Source: Gammaproteobacteria bacterium
GTDB taxonomy: Bacteria; Pseudomonadota; Gammaproteobacteria; Steroidobacterales; GCA-2729495
Length of the DNA stretch: 64,000 bases
Assembly (NCBI GenBank): GCA_028285245.1
Contig: JANQPY010000054.1
Span: 96,715-160,714, forward strand
Direction: 5' to 3'
The notes below the pieces were generated by a model. That model made no database searches. It was given only the letters and a program-made list of their open reading frames with translations, and was not told the origin of the DNA. Numbering within the stretch: position 1 is the first letter of the stretch; every line of letters starts with the position of its first letter. The position numbers and the translations under genes are program-made. Of the stretch, positions 9,734 through 18,871 are shown piece by piece.

Positions 9734-10138
9734 ATGTCACAGACAAATAATCCGGCTCTCGGCCACTATCGAAGTGTGGATGCCTACGGCGCTGCCGCTG
9801 CCGAGGATCGCACCCAACTCGTCCTGCGCATGCTTGAAGGCGCGCTCGACAGGATCGCAACGGCCAGGGGGCAGATGCAGCGACGCGAAACGGGTGCCAA
9901 AGGCGAATCGATCAACAAGGCGATCGGACTTATTGACGGCCTGCGCGGCAGCCTGGACCTTGATCGCGGTGGTGAAATCGCAGCCAACCTCAATCGACTC
10001 TATGACTATATGAATCGCCGCCTGGTAGAAGCCAACCTCGGTGACGAACCAGAGCTGCTTGATGAAGTCGCCGACCTGCTGGAGGATATTCGTTCAGCCT
10101 GGGCGGAAATTACCAGCACCGCGACTGCCGGCGCCTGA
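9734..10138 (+). CDS. fliS: Flagellin export chaperone FliS
   Basis: FliS binds the C-terminal helix of flagellin and prevents early polymerisation in the cytoplasm. The 134-residue all-helical protein fits the family. The helix DAYGAAAAEDRTQLVLRMLE matches the usual region (position of Y-x-x-x, then L-I-x-M-L-Y/E), and YDYMNRRLVEANL corresponds to the conserved LYDYM-x-R-L block. It lies between fliD and a FliT-like gene in one operon. Confidence 0.93.
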   Translation: MSQTNNPALGHYRSVDAYGAAAAEDRTQLVLRMLEGALDRIATARGQMQRRETGAKGESINKAIGLIDGLRGSLDLDRGGEIAANLNRLYDYMNRRLVEANLGDEPELLDEVADLLEDIRSAWAEITSTATAGA

Positions 10139-10147
10139 GCAACCGCT

Positions 10148-10468
10148 GTGCCCGCATCAATCGCACAGATACTCGAGCTGACCGACGCCGTCGAGCAAGC
10201 CATTGACGAAGGCGATTGGCTGCACGCGGGCCAGCTAAATGCTGACCGGCATGCATTGCTGCGAAACCTCTTCGCAGATGGCGCACCACATTTGGGTGTC
10301 GAGGAAAAAGCGGCACTGCGCGATGTGCTGAATCGAAATGATGCGGTTGTCGGCAAGCTGGGAGCAGACCGAGATCGTGTCGCCGCGGCGGCAAGCCGCA
10401 TGCGCCAGGGCAATCGGGCGGTTAACAGCTACCGGCAAAACGCCGCCCGGGTGACTGCCGATGCCTGA
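10148..10468 (+). CDS. fliT: FliT-like small flagellar chaperone
   Basis: A 106-residue, wholly helical protein starting with GTG nine bases after fliS. FliT proteins are of this size, follow fliS, chaperone FliD and end in a short helix of the kind seen here (VNSYRQNAARV). Sequence similarity within the family is low, so the call rests mainly on size, predicted fold and position. Its last eight bases overlap the next gene. An unrelated small helical flagellar protein cannot be excluded. Confidence 0.6.
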   Translation: MPASIAQILELTDAVEQAIDEGDWLHAGQLNADRHALLRNLFADGAPHLGVEEKAALRDVLNRNDAVVGKLGADRDRVAAAASRMRQGNRAVNSYRQNAARVTADA

Positions 10469-11066
10469 TCCCGCGGCGAGCGAAACCTTCGAAGGGGTCG
10501 CGCTGCACGACCAGTTTGGCCTCGACTGGGAATCCGCGCCGATCGACAATCTGATGCTACTGGAGCACTGCAACCAGGAAGCTGCGCGGATCCTGCAGGC
10601 CATAGCTGTATTTGAGGAAGCGCCCCGCGAAGTCAGCACGGATTCGGGTCAAATCGAGTACGAGCTCATGCACCTCGAAGCCAAGACTGACGTGCTACTT
10701 AGCCTGGTCGGCATGTTAGTCGCGGCCAATCAAACGCCCGCTGATCCTCATACTGTAGTAATGCGTGCCAATAGCGTTGAATGGACCGGCCGGGCCGCCG
10801 ACAGCATCCAACGCGGCGATACTGGCTTCATTACCCTGTTCGTGAACCCGCAGATGCCGCTGGCACTGCGCCTGCCGGCCAGCATCGTTGGCTCAACCGA
10901 ACGCAATGGCCGGCGCTGGCTGCTGACGCAGTTTGAGGGCCTGGGGCCGGCTGTTCAGGAAGGCATGGAGAAACTGATCTTCCGCCGACATCGCCGCCAG
11001 ATAGCCTTAGCCCGCGGCACCGGAGTGCATTCTGAAACCGGCATCTTCGCCGCGCCAAGAAAATGA
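10461..11066 (+). CDS. Probable atypical PilZ-domain protein
   Basis: A 201-residue cytoplasmic protein in the fliDST operon, overlapping fliT by eight bases. It starts with acidic helical sequence (about 1-95, with LEAKTDVLLSLVGMLVAAN). A beta-rich segment follows (about 100-165) with FITLFVNPQMPLALRLPASI, and the C-terminal helix contains EKLIFRRHRRQIALAR. That organisation resembles the atypical (tetrameric type) PilZ proteins encoded next to fliS in some gammaproteobacteria. No canonical RxxxR...D/NxSxxG motif is visible, so c-di-GMP binding is uncertain. In Pseudomonas this position is held by fleQ. Confidence 0.5.
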   Translation: MPDPAASETFEGVALHDQFGLDWESAPIDNLMLLEHCNQEAARILQAIAVFEEAPREVSTDSGQIEYELMHLEAKTDVLLSLVGMLVAANQTPADPHTVVMRANSVEWTGRAADSIQRGDTGFITLFVNPQMPLALRLPASIVGSTERNGRRWLLTQFEGLGPAVQEGMEKLIFRRHRRQIALARGTGVHSETGIFAAPRK

Positions 11067-11085
11067 CACCTGGCAACAGGCCGCC

Positions 11086-11099
11086 GTCAGAATCCTGAC
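11086..11099. promoter_or_regulatory. Candidate FleQ-type operator upstream of fleS
   Basis: GTCA-N6-TGAC, inside the perfect palindrome CGTCAG-AATC-CTGACG (11085-11100). The spacing is that recalled for Pseudomonas FleQ boxes, although the inner bases are not AT-rich. It lies 62 bases upstream of the sigma-54 -24 element, a suitable place for an enhancer. Confidence 0.45.
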
Positions 11100-11161
11100 G
11101 TGACGCTCCTCAGCAGTCACGAATTAAAATAAATACAGATACTTAGGCTGTGCGCTGACGA

Positions 11162-11176
11162 TGGCACGCATCTTGC
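11162..11176 (+). promoter_or_regulatory. Sigma-54 promoter of fleSR
   Basis: TGGCAC-GCATC-TTGC, an exact -24/-12 core, 28 bases before the fleS start. An AT-rich stretch (about 11124-11145) lies just upstream. Confidence 0.92.
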
Positions 11177-11203
11177 TTCGGATACGGGCAAGGAGAATAT
11201 TGC

Positions 11204-12409
11204 GTGCCTCTACCGAAATCGACAGCGACCGAATTCGATCCGTTTACCTGGCCTTCTGACGCCGGCGGCGGCCAACGCCTGGCTTCCTGGCCCGGCGGCA
11301 ATTCCTCAAGCCAGTCGGCGCAAGCCGCGCGCCTGCGCGAGGCTGAGTCTCGGGCAACCGCGCTCGCAGAGCGCAACGCGGAACTGGCCGGCCACTTGGC
11401 CGGACTGCTGGAGGCACTGCCCGCCGGCATCGTGATACTCGACGGCGACGGTCGTGTTCAGGACTGCAATAGCACGGCGAGCGATTTTCTCGGCGAGCCG
11501 CTGCGCGGCTGCAGTTGGGCATCCGTTCGCGGCCGGGCGCTCAGCGATGTGAGCGGTGGACAGGGCGAACTGACACTTAGCGACGGGCGGACTGTCAATT
11601 TAACGCACAAGCCAGTTGGCCCCGGGAGAGCGCTGCTATTTACCGATGTCACAGAACAGCGCCAGGTGCGCGAACTGTTAGCTCGGGAAAGGCGGCTTGC
11701 CTCTTTGGGCGAAATGGCCGCCGCACTGGCGCATCAGCTGCGCACCCCTCTTTCGGCAGCGCTGCTCTACGCCGAGAACGCAGGCCGCACTGAGTTGACC
11801 GCGGAGCGCGGGCAGGAGCTGCTCGGCAAGTCCCGGCAGTGCCTGCGCGACATGGAGCAGCTGATCAGCGACATGCTGCACTTCGCGCGTGGTGCCGGCA
11901 CAGCGGAAACCACGATTGAAGTTGCGGAGCTAATGAACAGCGTGGTCACGATGGCCGCAGCGGTGACGCGGGACGGCCAGCGGGTTCATGTACACGACCG
12001 CATCCCCGACATCACGCAACCACTTACGCTAACGGGTAACCGCGAAGTGTTGGGCGGCGCGATCCTCAACCTCATCACCAATGCTCTGCAGCATGCGGGC
12101 CCAACTGCCGAGGTTACCGTCGCACTGCGGCGCAACGGCCTCGATCTGGAGATGCTTGTCACCGATAACGGACCGGGCGTCGATCCCGCCATTGCGGGCC
12201 GCATCTTTGATCCGTTTGTCACCTCGCGACCAGACGGCACCGGGCTTGGACTGTCGGTCAGTCGTTCGGTTGCGCGCGCGCACCGTGGCGACCTGAAGCT
12301 GCTGCCCAACACTGCCTTTGGCGCCAGTTTTCTGCTGCGCCTGCCGCTCAGCAAAGGCTCAGCTCAGACGGTCGAAGCGTTTGACGGCATGGAGACTGAA
12401 AAATCATGA
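11204..12409 (+). CDS. fleS: Flagellar sensor histidine kinase FleS/FlrB
   Basis: This is the kinase partner of FleR for the middle flagellar genes. It has 401 residues from a GTG start and no membrane segment, so it is cytoplasmic. A PAS domain lies at about 65-150 (GIVILDGDGRVQDCNSTASD). The dimerisation/phosphoacceptor helix carries His177 in AALAHQLRTPLSAAL. The ATPase domain (about 270-390) has the N box ILNLITNALQHAG, the G1 box VTDNGPGVDP and the G2 box GTGLGLSVS. It overlaps fleR by four bases (ATGA) and is driven by its own sigma-54 promoter. Confidence 0.93.
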   Translation: MPLPKSTATEFDPFTWPSDAGGGQRLASWPGGNSSSQSAQAARLREAESRATALAERNAELAGHLAGLLEALPAGIVILDGDGRVQDCNSTASDFLGEPLRGCSWASVRGRALSDVSGGQGELTLSDGRTVNLTHKPVGPGRALLFTDVTEQRQVRELLARERRLASLGEMAAALAHQLRTPLSAALLYAENAGRTELTAERGQELLGKSRQCLRDMEQLISDMLHFARGAGTAETTIEVAELMNSVVTMAAAVTRDGQRVHVHDRIPDITQPLTLTGNREVLGGAILNLITNALQHAGPTAEVTVALRRNGLDLEMLVTDNGPGVDPAIAGRIFDPFVTSRPDGTGLGLSVSRSVARAHRGDLKLLPNTAFGASFLLRLPLSKGSAQTVEAFDGMETEKS

Positions 12410-13797
12410 CGACCACGCAGATTCTCATCGTCGAAGATGACGTCACGTTGCGCGACGCGCTCGCCGAAACGCTCTCGCTGGCCGGCCATGACGTGCTGAT
12501 TGCCAGCGATGGCCAGGCTGCACTTGAGCTGCTGGCTACAGAAACGCCGGCAGCCGTTGTCACCGACTACCAGATGAAGCCCATGAATGGACACCAGCTG
12601 CTAGTCCAACTGAGGGCGACTCACCCCAATCTCCCCGTGCTGCTGATGACTGCACACGGCAGCATCGAACATGCTGTCAGCGCGATGCTCGAGGGTGCCA
12701 CGGACTATCTGGTCAAACCGTTCTCGGCGCAGGTGCTGATCGAAAAACTCACCGGCTTGTTGCCAGATCACGGCAGCGACGATTCGCTGGTTGCCTGCGA
12801 CCCGGTCACGCTGCAGGTCTTACAGGTAGCACGCCGAGTTGCCGGCAGCGATACGACTGTGCTCCTGACGGGCGAAAGCGGCACCGGCAAAGAAGTCTTC
12901 GCACGTGCGATTCATCAACACTCCGAGCGCGCCAGTGGCCCATTCGTCGCCCTCAACTGCGCAGCTATCCCGGAAAACATGCTCGAGGCTGTGTTGTTTG
13001 GTCACGAGAAAGGTGCCTTCACCGGTGCGCATGAAGCCAGAGCCGGAAAATTTGAACAGGCTCAGGGTGGCACACTGATGCTGGATGAAATCAGTGAGAT
13101 GGATCTTGGTCTCCAGGCGAAGCTGCTCCGCGTTCTCCAGGAAAAAGAAGTCGAGCGGCTGGGCGGCAAGCGAAGCATCGCGCTGAACGTCCGCATTCTG
13201 GCTACCACCAACCGCGACCTGGCAGCGGAAGTCGCGGCCAATCGTTTCCGGGAAGATCTCTACTATCGGCTGAGCGTGTTTCCGCTGGAGTTACCCCCGC
13301 TGCGGGAGCGCCCGGGCGACATTATTCCGCTCGCCCGCCACTTTATTCACGATGCCTGCGGCGCGCAGCGACCGCCAGTGGCCTTGACGGCTGAAGCGGA
13401 GCAGTTGCTGCTGCGCCATAGCTGGCCGGGCAATGTGCGTGAGCTGCAAAACCTGGTGCAACGCGCACTCATTCTGTGCAGCGGAAATCAGATTCGCGAG
13501 AGGGACTTACCGGCCAAGAGTGTTGTGGCTGGGCACCAACTTACGCCGGCGAAAAGCAATGCCGCTGTTACCTCAGATTCTGCCGCTGCGTCCTCGTCCG
13601 CAGCCGCTGACCTGCAGGGCAATCTACAGAATGTCGAAGGCCGTCTAATCCTCGATGCGCTGCAAGCCGGCGGTGGCAGTCGCAAGAAGGCTGCGGCGAT
13701 GCTGGGTATTAGTCCGCGCACGCTGCGCTACAAACTGGCCAGGCTGCGCGACGCCGGGGTTGCAGTGCCAGACGCACGCGGCTACGCAACGGCCTGA
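12406..13797 (+). CDS. fleR: Sigma-54 response regulator FleR/FlrC
   Basis: This is an enhancer-binding protein for middle flagellar genes (463 residues). The receiver domain (1-115) has the acidic pair in VEDD, the phosphorylated Asp54 in VVTDYQMKP and Lys104 in LVKPF. The AAA+ domain (about 135-370) has Walker A GESGTGKE and the sigma-54 contact motif GAFTGA. The Fis-type helix-turn-helix is at the C-terminus (KKAAAMLGISPRTLRYKL). It is coupled to fleS by an ATGA overlap. Likely targets are the sigma-54 promoters before fliD, fliK and fliL. Confidence 0.94.
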   Translation: MTTTQILIVEDDVTLRDALAETLSLAGHDVLIASDGQAALELLATETPAAVVTDYQMKPMNGHQLLVQLRATHPNLPVLLMTAHGSIEHAVSAMLEGATDYLVKPFSAQVLIEKLTGLLPDHGSDDSLVACDPVTLQVLQVARRVAGSDTTVLLTGESGTGKEVFARAIHQHSERASGPFVALNCAAIPENMLEAVLFGHEKGAFTGAHEARAGKFEQAQGGTLMLDEISEMDLGLQAKLLRVLQEKEVERLGGKRSIALNVRILATTNRDLAAEVAANRFREDLYYRLSVFPLELPPLRERPGDIIPLARHFIHDACGAQRPPVALTAEAEQLLLRHSWPGNVRELQNLVQRALILCSGNQIRERDLPAKSVVAGHQLTPAKSNAAVTSDSAAASSSAAADLQGNLQNVEGRLILDALQAGGGSRKKAAAMLGISPRTLRYKLARLRDAGVAVPDARGYATA

Positions 13798-13817
13798 GCC
13801 AGTTAGGAGTCAGACCT

Positions 13818-14141
13818 ATGAGTGACATGGAAATCAGCAAAGTCATTGCACAGATGCGGGCGCTGTCAAGTGAGATCCGCCCACCCGTCGAGCCCCCGGC
13901 AGCCGCCGCGACGGAAAAAACCGAGTTCACCAAAGTGATGCAGGAAGCAATCAACAGTGTCAGCGATACGCAGAGGACAGCCAGTGATATGGCGGCCAGG
14001 TTTCAGACCGGTGAGTCCGACGCGAGTGTGGCTGAGGTGATGGTCGCGATGCAGAAATCGAGCTTGTCGTTCACGGCCATGAACGAGGTGCGCAACCGGC
14101 TAGTAGAAGCCTATCAGGAGATCATGCGGATGCCGCTATAG
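13818..14141 (+). CDS. fliE: Flagellar MS-ring/rod junction protein FliE
   Basis: FliE links the MS-ring to the proximal rod. The 107-residue length and the C-terminal block VAEVMVAMQKSSLSFTAMNEVRNRLVEAYQEIMRMPL (quoted in part: MQKSSLSFTAMNEVRNRL) are diagnostic. A TTAGGAG site precedes the ATG. No promoter is visible in the 20-base gap after fleR, so fliE-fliJ may be read through from fleSR. Confidence 0.95.
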   Translation: MSDMEISKVIAQMRALSSEIRPPVEPPAAAATEKTEFTKVMQEAINSVSDTQRTASDMAARFQTGESDASVAEVMVAMQKSSLSFTAMNEVRNRLVEAYQEIMRMPL

Positions 14142-14172
14142 GCACCGCTAGTTACGCTCACAGGGACGCAAA

Positions 14173-15834
14173 ATGGCAGAAACCACAATTAATCTCGGAC
14201 CGCTGGCTGTGCTAGACAGGGTTCCCGGCCTGCGCCAGCTCGTCATGCTGGTTGCGCTGGCGGTCAGTATTTCGATTGGCGTGACGGCGGCATTCTGGGC
14301 TCGTGAACCGAGCTACAGCATGCTCTACAGCAACATCTCAGCCCGTGATGCCAGCGAAGTGATTAACGTGCTCGCCACTGGCGAGATTCCCTATCAGCTT
14401 GACCGCAAATCCGGCGCGATCCTCGTTCCTGAAGGTCATATTCATGATGCGCGTTTGCGCCTGGCTGGCCAGGGCCTGCCGCGCGGCGCCGGTTTTGGGC
14501 TGGAAATCATCGATGGTGATGCCGGTTTCTCAACGAGCCAGTTTATGGAGAACGCCCGCTACCACCATGCGCTGGAAACAGAACTTGGTCGCACGATCGC
14601 TAACCTGCGGCCGGTGCAGAATGCTCGCGTACACCTGGCCCTGCCCAAGAACACGGTTTTCCTGAGACAAAAACGCGAACCCAGTGCGTCGGTCCTGCTG
14701 CATCTGTACCCCGGACGGCGGATGGAACAAACGCAAGTTGCGTCCATCGTGCACCTGGTTGCCTCAAGCATTCCCGAGCTTGCGTCGAGTGCGGTCACAG
14801 TTGTGGATCAGCATGGTCGTTTACTGTCGAGTCCCGAAGACGGCTCAGACATGGCAACCACAGCGAAACGCCTCGACTACACACGCAAGCTTGAAGAGAA
14901 CTATGTCGAGCGCATCGTCAGCCTGCTTACACCCATGCTGGGACCAGGCAGCGTTCGCGCCACGGTCTCAGCAGAGCTGGACTTCACTGTCCGCGAGGAG
15001 ACCCGCGAAGCGTATGACCCGGAAGGTCGCGTGATTCGCAGCGAGCAGCTCAGCGAAGACCGCCGGCAAAGCTCCAGCGGTTCCTCATCACTGGGCGGCG
15101 GCGTGGCGGGTGGCGTGCCTGGTGCGCTCAGCAACCAGCCGCCTGAATCCGGCCCCGAGGCTGCGGCCGCGCAGGGTGCGACAGAACAAAGCAACGAGGG
15201 TTCTGTAAACGAGTCTACGCGCAGTACGCGGAACTACGAACTTGACCGCACGCTGAGTCGCACCGTTGAGCCGACCGGCAGAATCGAGCGGTTATCTGTG
15301 GCGGTGCTCGTCAATGACCGCACGTCTGTTAACGAAGATGGCGAGACGGTTGCAGAGCCCCTGTCCACAACCGAGGTCGAAGAAGTCACGAGACTGGTCC
15401 GCGAGGCTGTGGGCTTCAACGAGGAACGGGGCGACAGCATCAGCGTAACGAACGTCTCATTCTTTGCCGAAGAGCCCCTGCCTGAACCGGAGGAGCCGGG
15501 CTTCCTTGACAGCCCGACGGTGCGCGACTTGATCCGCCAGGGTTTGTGGGCGGTGTTGCTGATCGCACTGGGGCTGGTTGTGATTCGCCCCATCGTCAGG
15601 AGTCTGAGCGTTGGCTTGACCGGCGCCGGACCCGCTGCTGCGGCCCCTGTGTACGCAGGCGGCGGGAGTGCCGGGGCTGCCCTCGCCGCAGGTGCGCCGG
15701 CGGCAGCCACCGCGCCGCAGGAACGCGCGCCTTTGAGCTTTGACGACAAGGTCAACGTGGCCCGGCAAATGACCGGCCAGAATCCAGAGCGCGTAGCGCA
15801 GATCGTCAGAGGATGGGTGCAGGCTGATGGCTGA
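14173..15834 (+). CDS. fliF: Flagellar MS-ring protein FliF
   Basis: FliF forms the MS-ring that houses the export apparatus and anchors FliG. The 553 residues have a first membrane helix at about 22-42 and a second near 455-475. Between them lie the ring-building motifs, for example PYQLDRKSGAILVPEG and QFMENARYHHALETELGRTI. A Gly/Ser/Pro-rich low-complexity loop sits around 300-345, as in other FliF. The C-terminal tail (about 515-553, FDDKVNVARQMTGQNPERVA) is the FliG-binding part. It overlaps fliG by eight bases. Confidence 0.96.
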   Translation: MAETTINLGPLAVLDRVPGLRQLVMLVALAVSISIGVTAAFWAREPSYSMLYSNISARDASEVINVLATGEIPYQLDRKSGAILVPEGHIHDARLRLAGQGLPRGAGFGLEIIDGDAGFSTSQFMENARYHHALETELGRTIANLRPVQNARVHLALPKNTVFLRQKREPSASVLLHLYPGRRMEQTQVASIVHLVASSIPELASSAVTVVDQHGRLLSSPEDGSDMATTAKRLDYTRKLEENYVERIVSLLTPMLGPGSVRATVSAELDFTVREETREAYDPEGRVIRSEQLSEDRRQSSSGSSSLGGGVAGGVPGALSNQPPESGPEAAAAQGATEQSNEGSVNESTRSTRNYELDRTLSRTVEPTGRIERLSVAVLVNDRTSVNEDGETVAEPLSTTEVEEVTRLVREAVGFNEERGDSISVTNVSFFAEEPLPEPEEPGFLDSPTVRDLIRQGLWAVLLIALGLVVIRPIVRSLSVGLTGAGPAAAAPVYAGGGSAGAALAAGAPAAATAPQERAPLSFDDKVNVARQMTGQNPERVAQIVRGWVQADG

Positions 15835-16828
15835 ACTTGCAAATCTCAGCGGCTCCGAGCGCGCCGCGATTTTCCTGATGTCGCTTAGCGAAGAGGAAGC
15901 GGCCGGCATCATGCAGCACATGGCCGTCGGTGAAATCCAGAAACTTGGCCAGGCCATGGCCCGGCTGCAGAACGTTTCAAGGGAACAGGCTGATCAGGTA
16001 CTCGGCACGTTTGCGCACAGCGTCGAAACCGAAGCGCCGCTGGTCGGCCGATCGCCTCAGTCACTAAGGCGACTGTTAACGCGGTCGCTGGGCGAAGAAC
16101 GTGCAACGGGACTACTGGAACGCATCGTTGATGATGAGCCGCGTGGACTTGATTCCCTCCAGCTAATGGATCCTAAGGAGATCACTGAAATCATTCACCG
16201 CGAGCACCCGCAGGTGATCTCGATCGTGCTTGCCGGTCTCGATTCGAAAAAGTCCGCGAAGGTGCTGGCGCAGTTGCCCAAGGCATTCGCCACCGAGGTG
16301 ATTACGCGCATCGCCAAGCTGGGGGAAGTACCACAGAGTGCGATCGAGGAGTTAGACGAAGTACTCCAGCAGCGGTTCTCCCAGGCCAGCGGATTCAAGG
16401 TGAAGGCCATGGGCGGCATCCGCAATGCTGCAGAAATTCTGAACACGGTGGACAAGGAAACCGGCCAGAAGATCATTACCGAGCTGGATGAGCGGGATCC
16501 GCCACTCAGTCAGGAAATCCAGGACAACATGGTCGTGTTCGAGAACATCCTCGACATAGATGACCGCGGCATTCAGGCATTGGTACGCGAGATTACCTCG
16601 GATGTTCTGGTGCTCGCGCTTAAGGGTGCCGAGGAGGCACTCCAGGAGAAAATCTTTAGCAACATGTCAAAACGCGCCGCAGAACTATTGAAAGATGATT
16701 TAGAGGCCAAGGGTCCGGTCAGGGTCAGCGAGGTCGAAGACGCGCAGAAGCTGATCGTCCAGACGGTCCGCAAGCTGGCTGACGACGGCACGATCATGCT
16801 GGGTGGAGGTGGCGATGACTTCGTCTAA
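15827..16828 (+). CDS. fliG: Flagellar motor switch protein FliG
   Basis: FliG is the rotor protein that receives torque from MotA. The 333 residues show the N-terminal FliF-binding domain (1-100), the middle domain with the EHPQ motif (HREHPQVISIVLAGL) and the C-terminal torque domain with the charged helix around DDRGIQALVREITSDVLVLALKGA. All expected regions are present. It overlaps fliF by eight bases and fliH by 14. Confidence 0.97.
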   Translation: MAELANLSGSERAAIFLMSLSEEEAAGIMQHMAVGEIQKLGQAMARLQNVSREQADQVLGTFAHSVETEAPLVGRSPQSLRRLLTRSLGEERATGLLERIVDDEPRGLDSLQLMDPKEITEIIHREHPQVISIVLAGLDSKKSAKVLAQLPKAFATEVITRIAKLGEVPQSAIEELDEVLQQRFSQASGFKVKAMGGIRNAAEILNTVDKETGQKIITELDERDPPLSQEIQDNMVVFENILDIDDRGIQALVREITSDVLVLALKGAEEALQEKIFSNMSKRAAELLKDDLEAKGPVRVSEVEDAQKLIVQTVRKLADDGTIMLGGGGDDFV

Positions 16829-17468
16829 GTCGAACCCCAAGCCCGGCCGCGTGATTGCCGGCGACACGCTGACGAATGAGCTCGTCACCTGGGAAGCTCC
16901 CGAGGTCAAGGACGAGCAGCAACTGAGCAGCGAAGAAACGCAGGCGCAGCTCACGGCGCTGCGAGAGCAGGTGGTTCAGCAGGGCTACGCCGAAGGCCAT
17001 GCCACCGGACTGGCCAGCGCGGAAGCAGAAGTTCAGGCACAGATTGACGCACTGAACGGGGCCCTCAATGCCCTCGCCCGCCCACTGGAGCATCTCGATC
17101 ATCAGGTCGAAGACGAGTTGCTCGCTCTCGTGCAAGCGGTCTCCCGCCAGCTGATCCGCCGCGAACTCCGCGCGGACCCAGGTGAGATTATCAACGTGAT
17201 TCGCGAAGGTCTGGCCGCACTGCCGGTGTCTTCGCAAGGCGTTACTGTGCGACTACACCCGGAAGACGCGCGGCTGGTGCGCGAGCTTCTCAAGCCCAGC
17301 GATGATGAAACACCGTGGCAGATTCAGGCTGATCCAGTGTTGGAACGCGGCGGCTGCCAGATTGTCACAGAGGCGTCGCAGATTGACGGCCGCCTGGAAA
17401 CGCGCCTTGGCCGCGTAATCGCCGGACTGTTGGAAGAACAGCGCACGGACGAATCCGACGATGCATGA
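16815..17468 (+). CDS. fliH: Flagellar export regulator FliH
   Basis: FliH is the peripheral stalk-like partner of the FliI ATPase. The 217-residue protein has the usual unstructured N-terminus, a coiled helical middle (about 40-105, with GYAEGHATGLASAEAEVQAQ, which includes AxxxG-type repeats), and a C-terminal domain with PEDARLVREL and GGCQIVTEASQIDGRLETRL. The ATG at 16815 follows GGAGG at five bases; an in-frame GTG at 16803 is less likely. It overlaps fliI by eight bases. Confidence 0.93.
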   Translation: MTSSKSNPKPGRVIAGDTLTNELVTWEAPEVKDEQQLSSEETQAQLTALREQVVQQGYAEGHATGLASAEAEVQAQIDALNGALNALARPLEHLDHQVEDELLALVQAVSRQLIRRELRADPGEIINVIREGLAALPVSSQGVTVRLHPEDARLVRELLKPSDDETPWQIQADPVLERGGCQIVTEASQIDGRLETRLGRVIAGLLEEQRTDESDDA

Positions 17469-18855
17469 TCCTCATCCGGTTGGTCACTACGCTGACCAAC
17501 GCGGCAAGCGCTGGGCGAAACGCCTGGGCCAGCTGCGCTCGCGAGCGGCACCACCACCAATGGTTGTGGAAGGCAAACTTGCGCGTGTCGCTGGCATGAC
17601 GCTCGAGGCAACCGGCTGCGAAGCCGCGCTTGGCGCGCGCTGCCTGATCGAAACGCGGGGCCAGGAGTCTGTCGAAGCCGAGGTGGTTGGATTTGGCGCT
17701 GACCGGCTGTTTCTCATGCCGGTCGCGGGACTGCAGGGAATGCAGCCCAATGCGCGAGTCGTACCAACGGCAACTGTCGCCAGCGTTGCTGTCGGTCCGG
17801 AATTGCTCGGCCGCGTAATTGATGGCGCCGGCGACCCGCTGGACGGCCGCGGTCCTCTGCTTTGCGACGAACGCGTGTCGCTGGATGCAGAACCGATCAA
17901 TCCCTTGAGCCGCGAGCCGATTAGTGAGCCACTGGATGTTGGCGTGCGTGCGATCAACGCCTTGTTGACAGCCGGCCGCGGTCAGCGGCTTGGTCTATTC
18001 GCTGGCAGCGGCATTGGCAAGAGCAGCCTGTTGGCAATGATGACACGGTTCACCCGTGCCGACGTTATTGTTGTCGGGCTTGTAGGTGAGCGCGGCAGAG
18101 AAGTGAAGGAGTTTGTCGAGGACAACCTCGGCACGGCTGGACTAGCGCGCGCGGTGGTGGTCGCAACCCCGGCAGACTGCTCACCGCTGATGCGCGTGCA
18201 CGGCGCGTTCACGGCAACCGCTATCGCCGAATACTTCCGCGATCAGGGCAAGCACGTGCTGCTGTTGATGGACTCGCTAACCCGCTTCGCCCAGGCTCAG
18301 CGGGAAATCGGCCTGGCCATCGGCGAGCCTCCGGCAACCAAAGGCTACCCACCCTCGGTGTTCGCCCGGCTGCCCCAGCTGGTTGAGAGAGCCGGCACAG
18401 GGCGCCGCGGACAGGGCTCGATTACCGCGTTTTATACCGTGCTGGCTGAGGGGGATGACGAACAGGATCCGATTGTTGATGCGGCGCGTGCCATTCTCGA
18501 TGGTCACATCATGCTGTCGCGGCCCATTGCTGAGGGCGGCATTTACCCGCCGATCGATATCGAACCATCCGTAAGCCGATCCATGGTGCGTATTGCGGGC
18601 CCGGCACAGTTACAGGCAGCGCAGCGGTTTCGCGAGGTGTACTCCTACTACATGCGTCATCGGGACCTGATCACTGTCGGCGCCTACCGGGCAGGCGCAG
18701 ACGGGCAACTCGATCGCGCGGTGCAGCTGTGGCCAAAACTCGAGGCGTTCCTGAAACAATCGCAGCACGAACCAGTCTCGCTGGAAGGCAGCGTGGAACA
18801 GCTGCTCGCGCTGGTGACCGATGAACCGGCGGCGGAAAAACCCCAAGCCTCTTAG
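17461..18855 (+). CDS. fliI: Flagellum-specific ATPase FliI
   Basis: FliI is the hexameric ATPase of the flagellar type III export gate, related to F1-beta. In the 464-residue protein the Walker A loop GLFAGSGIGKSSL contains Lys187, the Walker B strand is HVLLLMDSLTRFAQAQRE, and the segment GERGREVKEFVED contains the catalytic Glu. The block SGEPPATKGYPPSVF-like (GEPPATKGYPPSVFARLPQL) is typical of the export ATPases. The downstream fliJ start lies 16 bases after the stop. Confidence 0.97.
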   Translation: MHDPHPVGHYADQRGKRWAKRLGQLRSRAAPPPMVVEGKLARVAGMTLEATGCEAALGARCLIETRGQESVEAEVVGFGADRLFLMPVAGLQGMQPNARVVPTATVASVAVGPELLGRVIDGAGDPLDGRGPLLCDERVSLDAEPINPLSREPISEPLDVGVRAINALLTAGRGQRLGLFAGSGIGKSSLLAMMTRFTRADVIVVGLVGERGREVKEFVEDNLGTAGLARAVVVATPADCSPLMRVHGAFTATAIAEYFRDQGKHVLLLMDSLTRFAQAQREIGLAIGEPPATKGYPPSVFARLPQLVERAGTGRRGQGSITAFYTVLAEGDDEQDPIVDAARAILDGHIMLSRPIAEGGIYPPIDIEPSVSRSMVRIAGPAQLQAAQRFREVYSYYMRHRDLITVGAYRAGADGQLDRAVQLWPKLEAFLKQSQHEPVSLEGSVEQLLALVTDEPAAEKPQAS

Positions 18856-18871
18856 AACCAAGGAATCCAAC

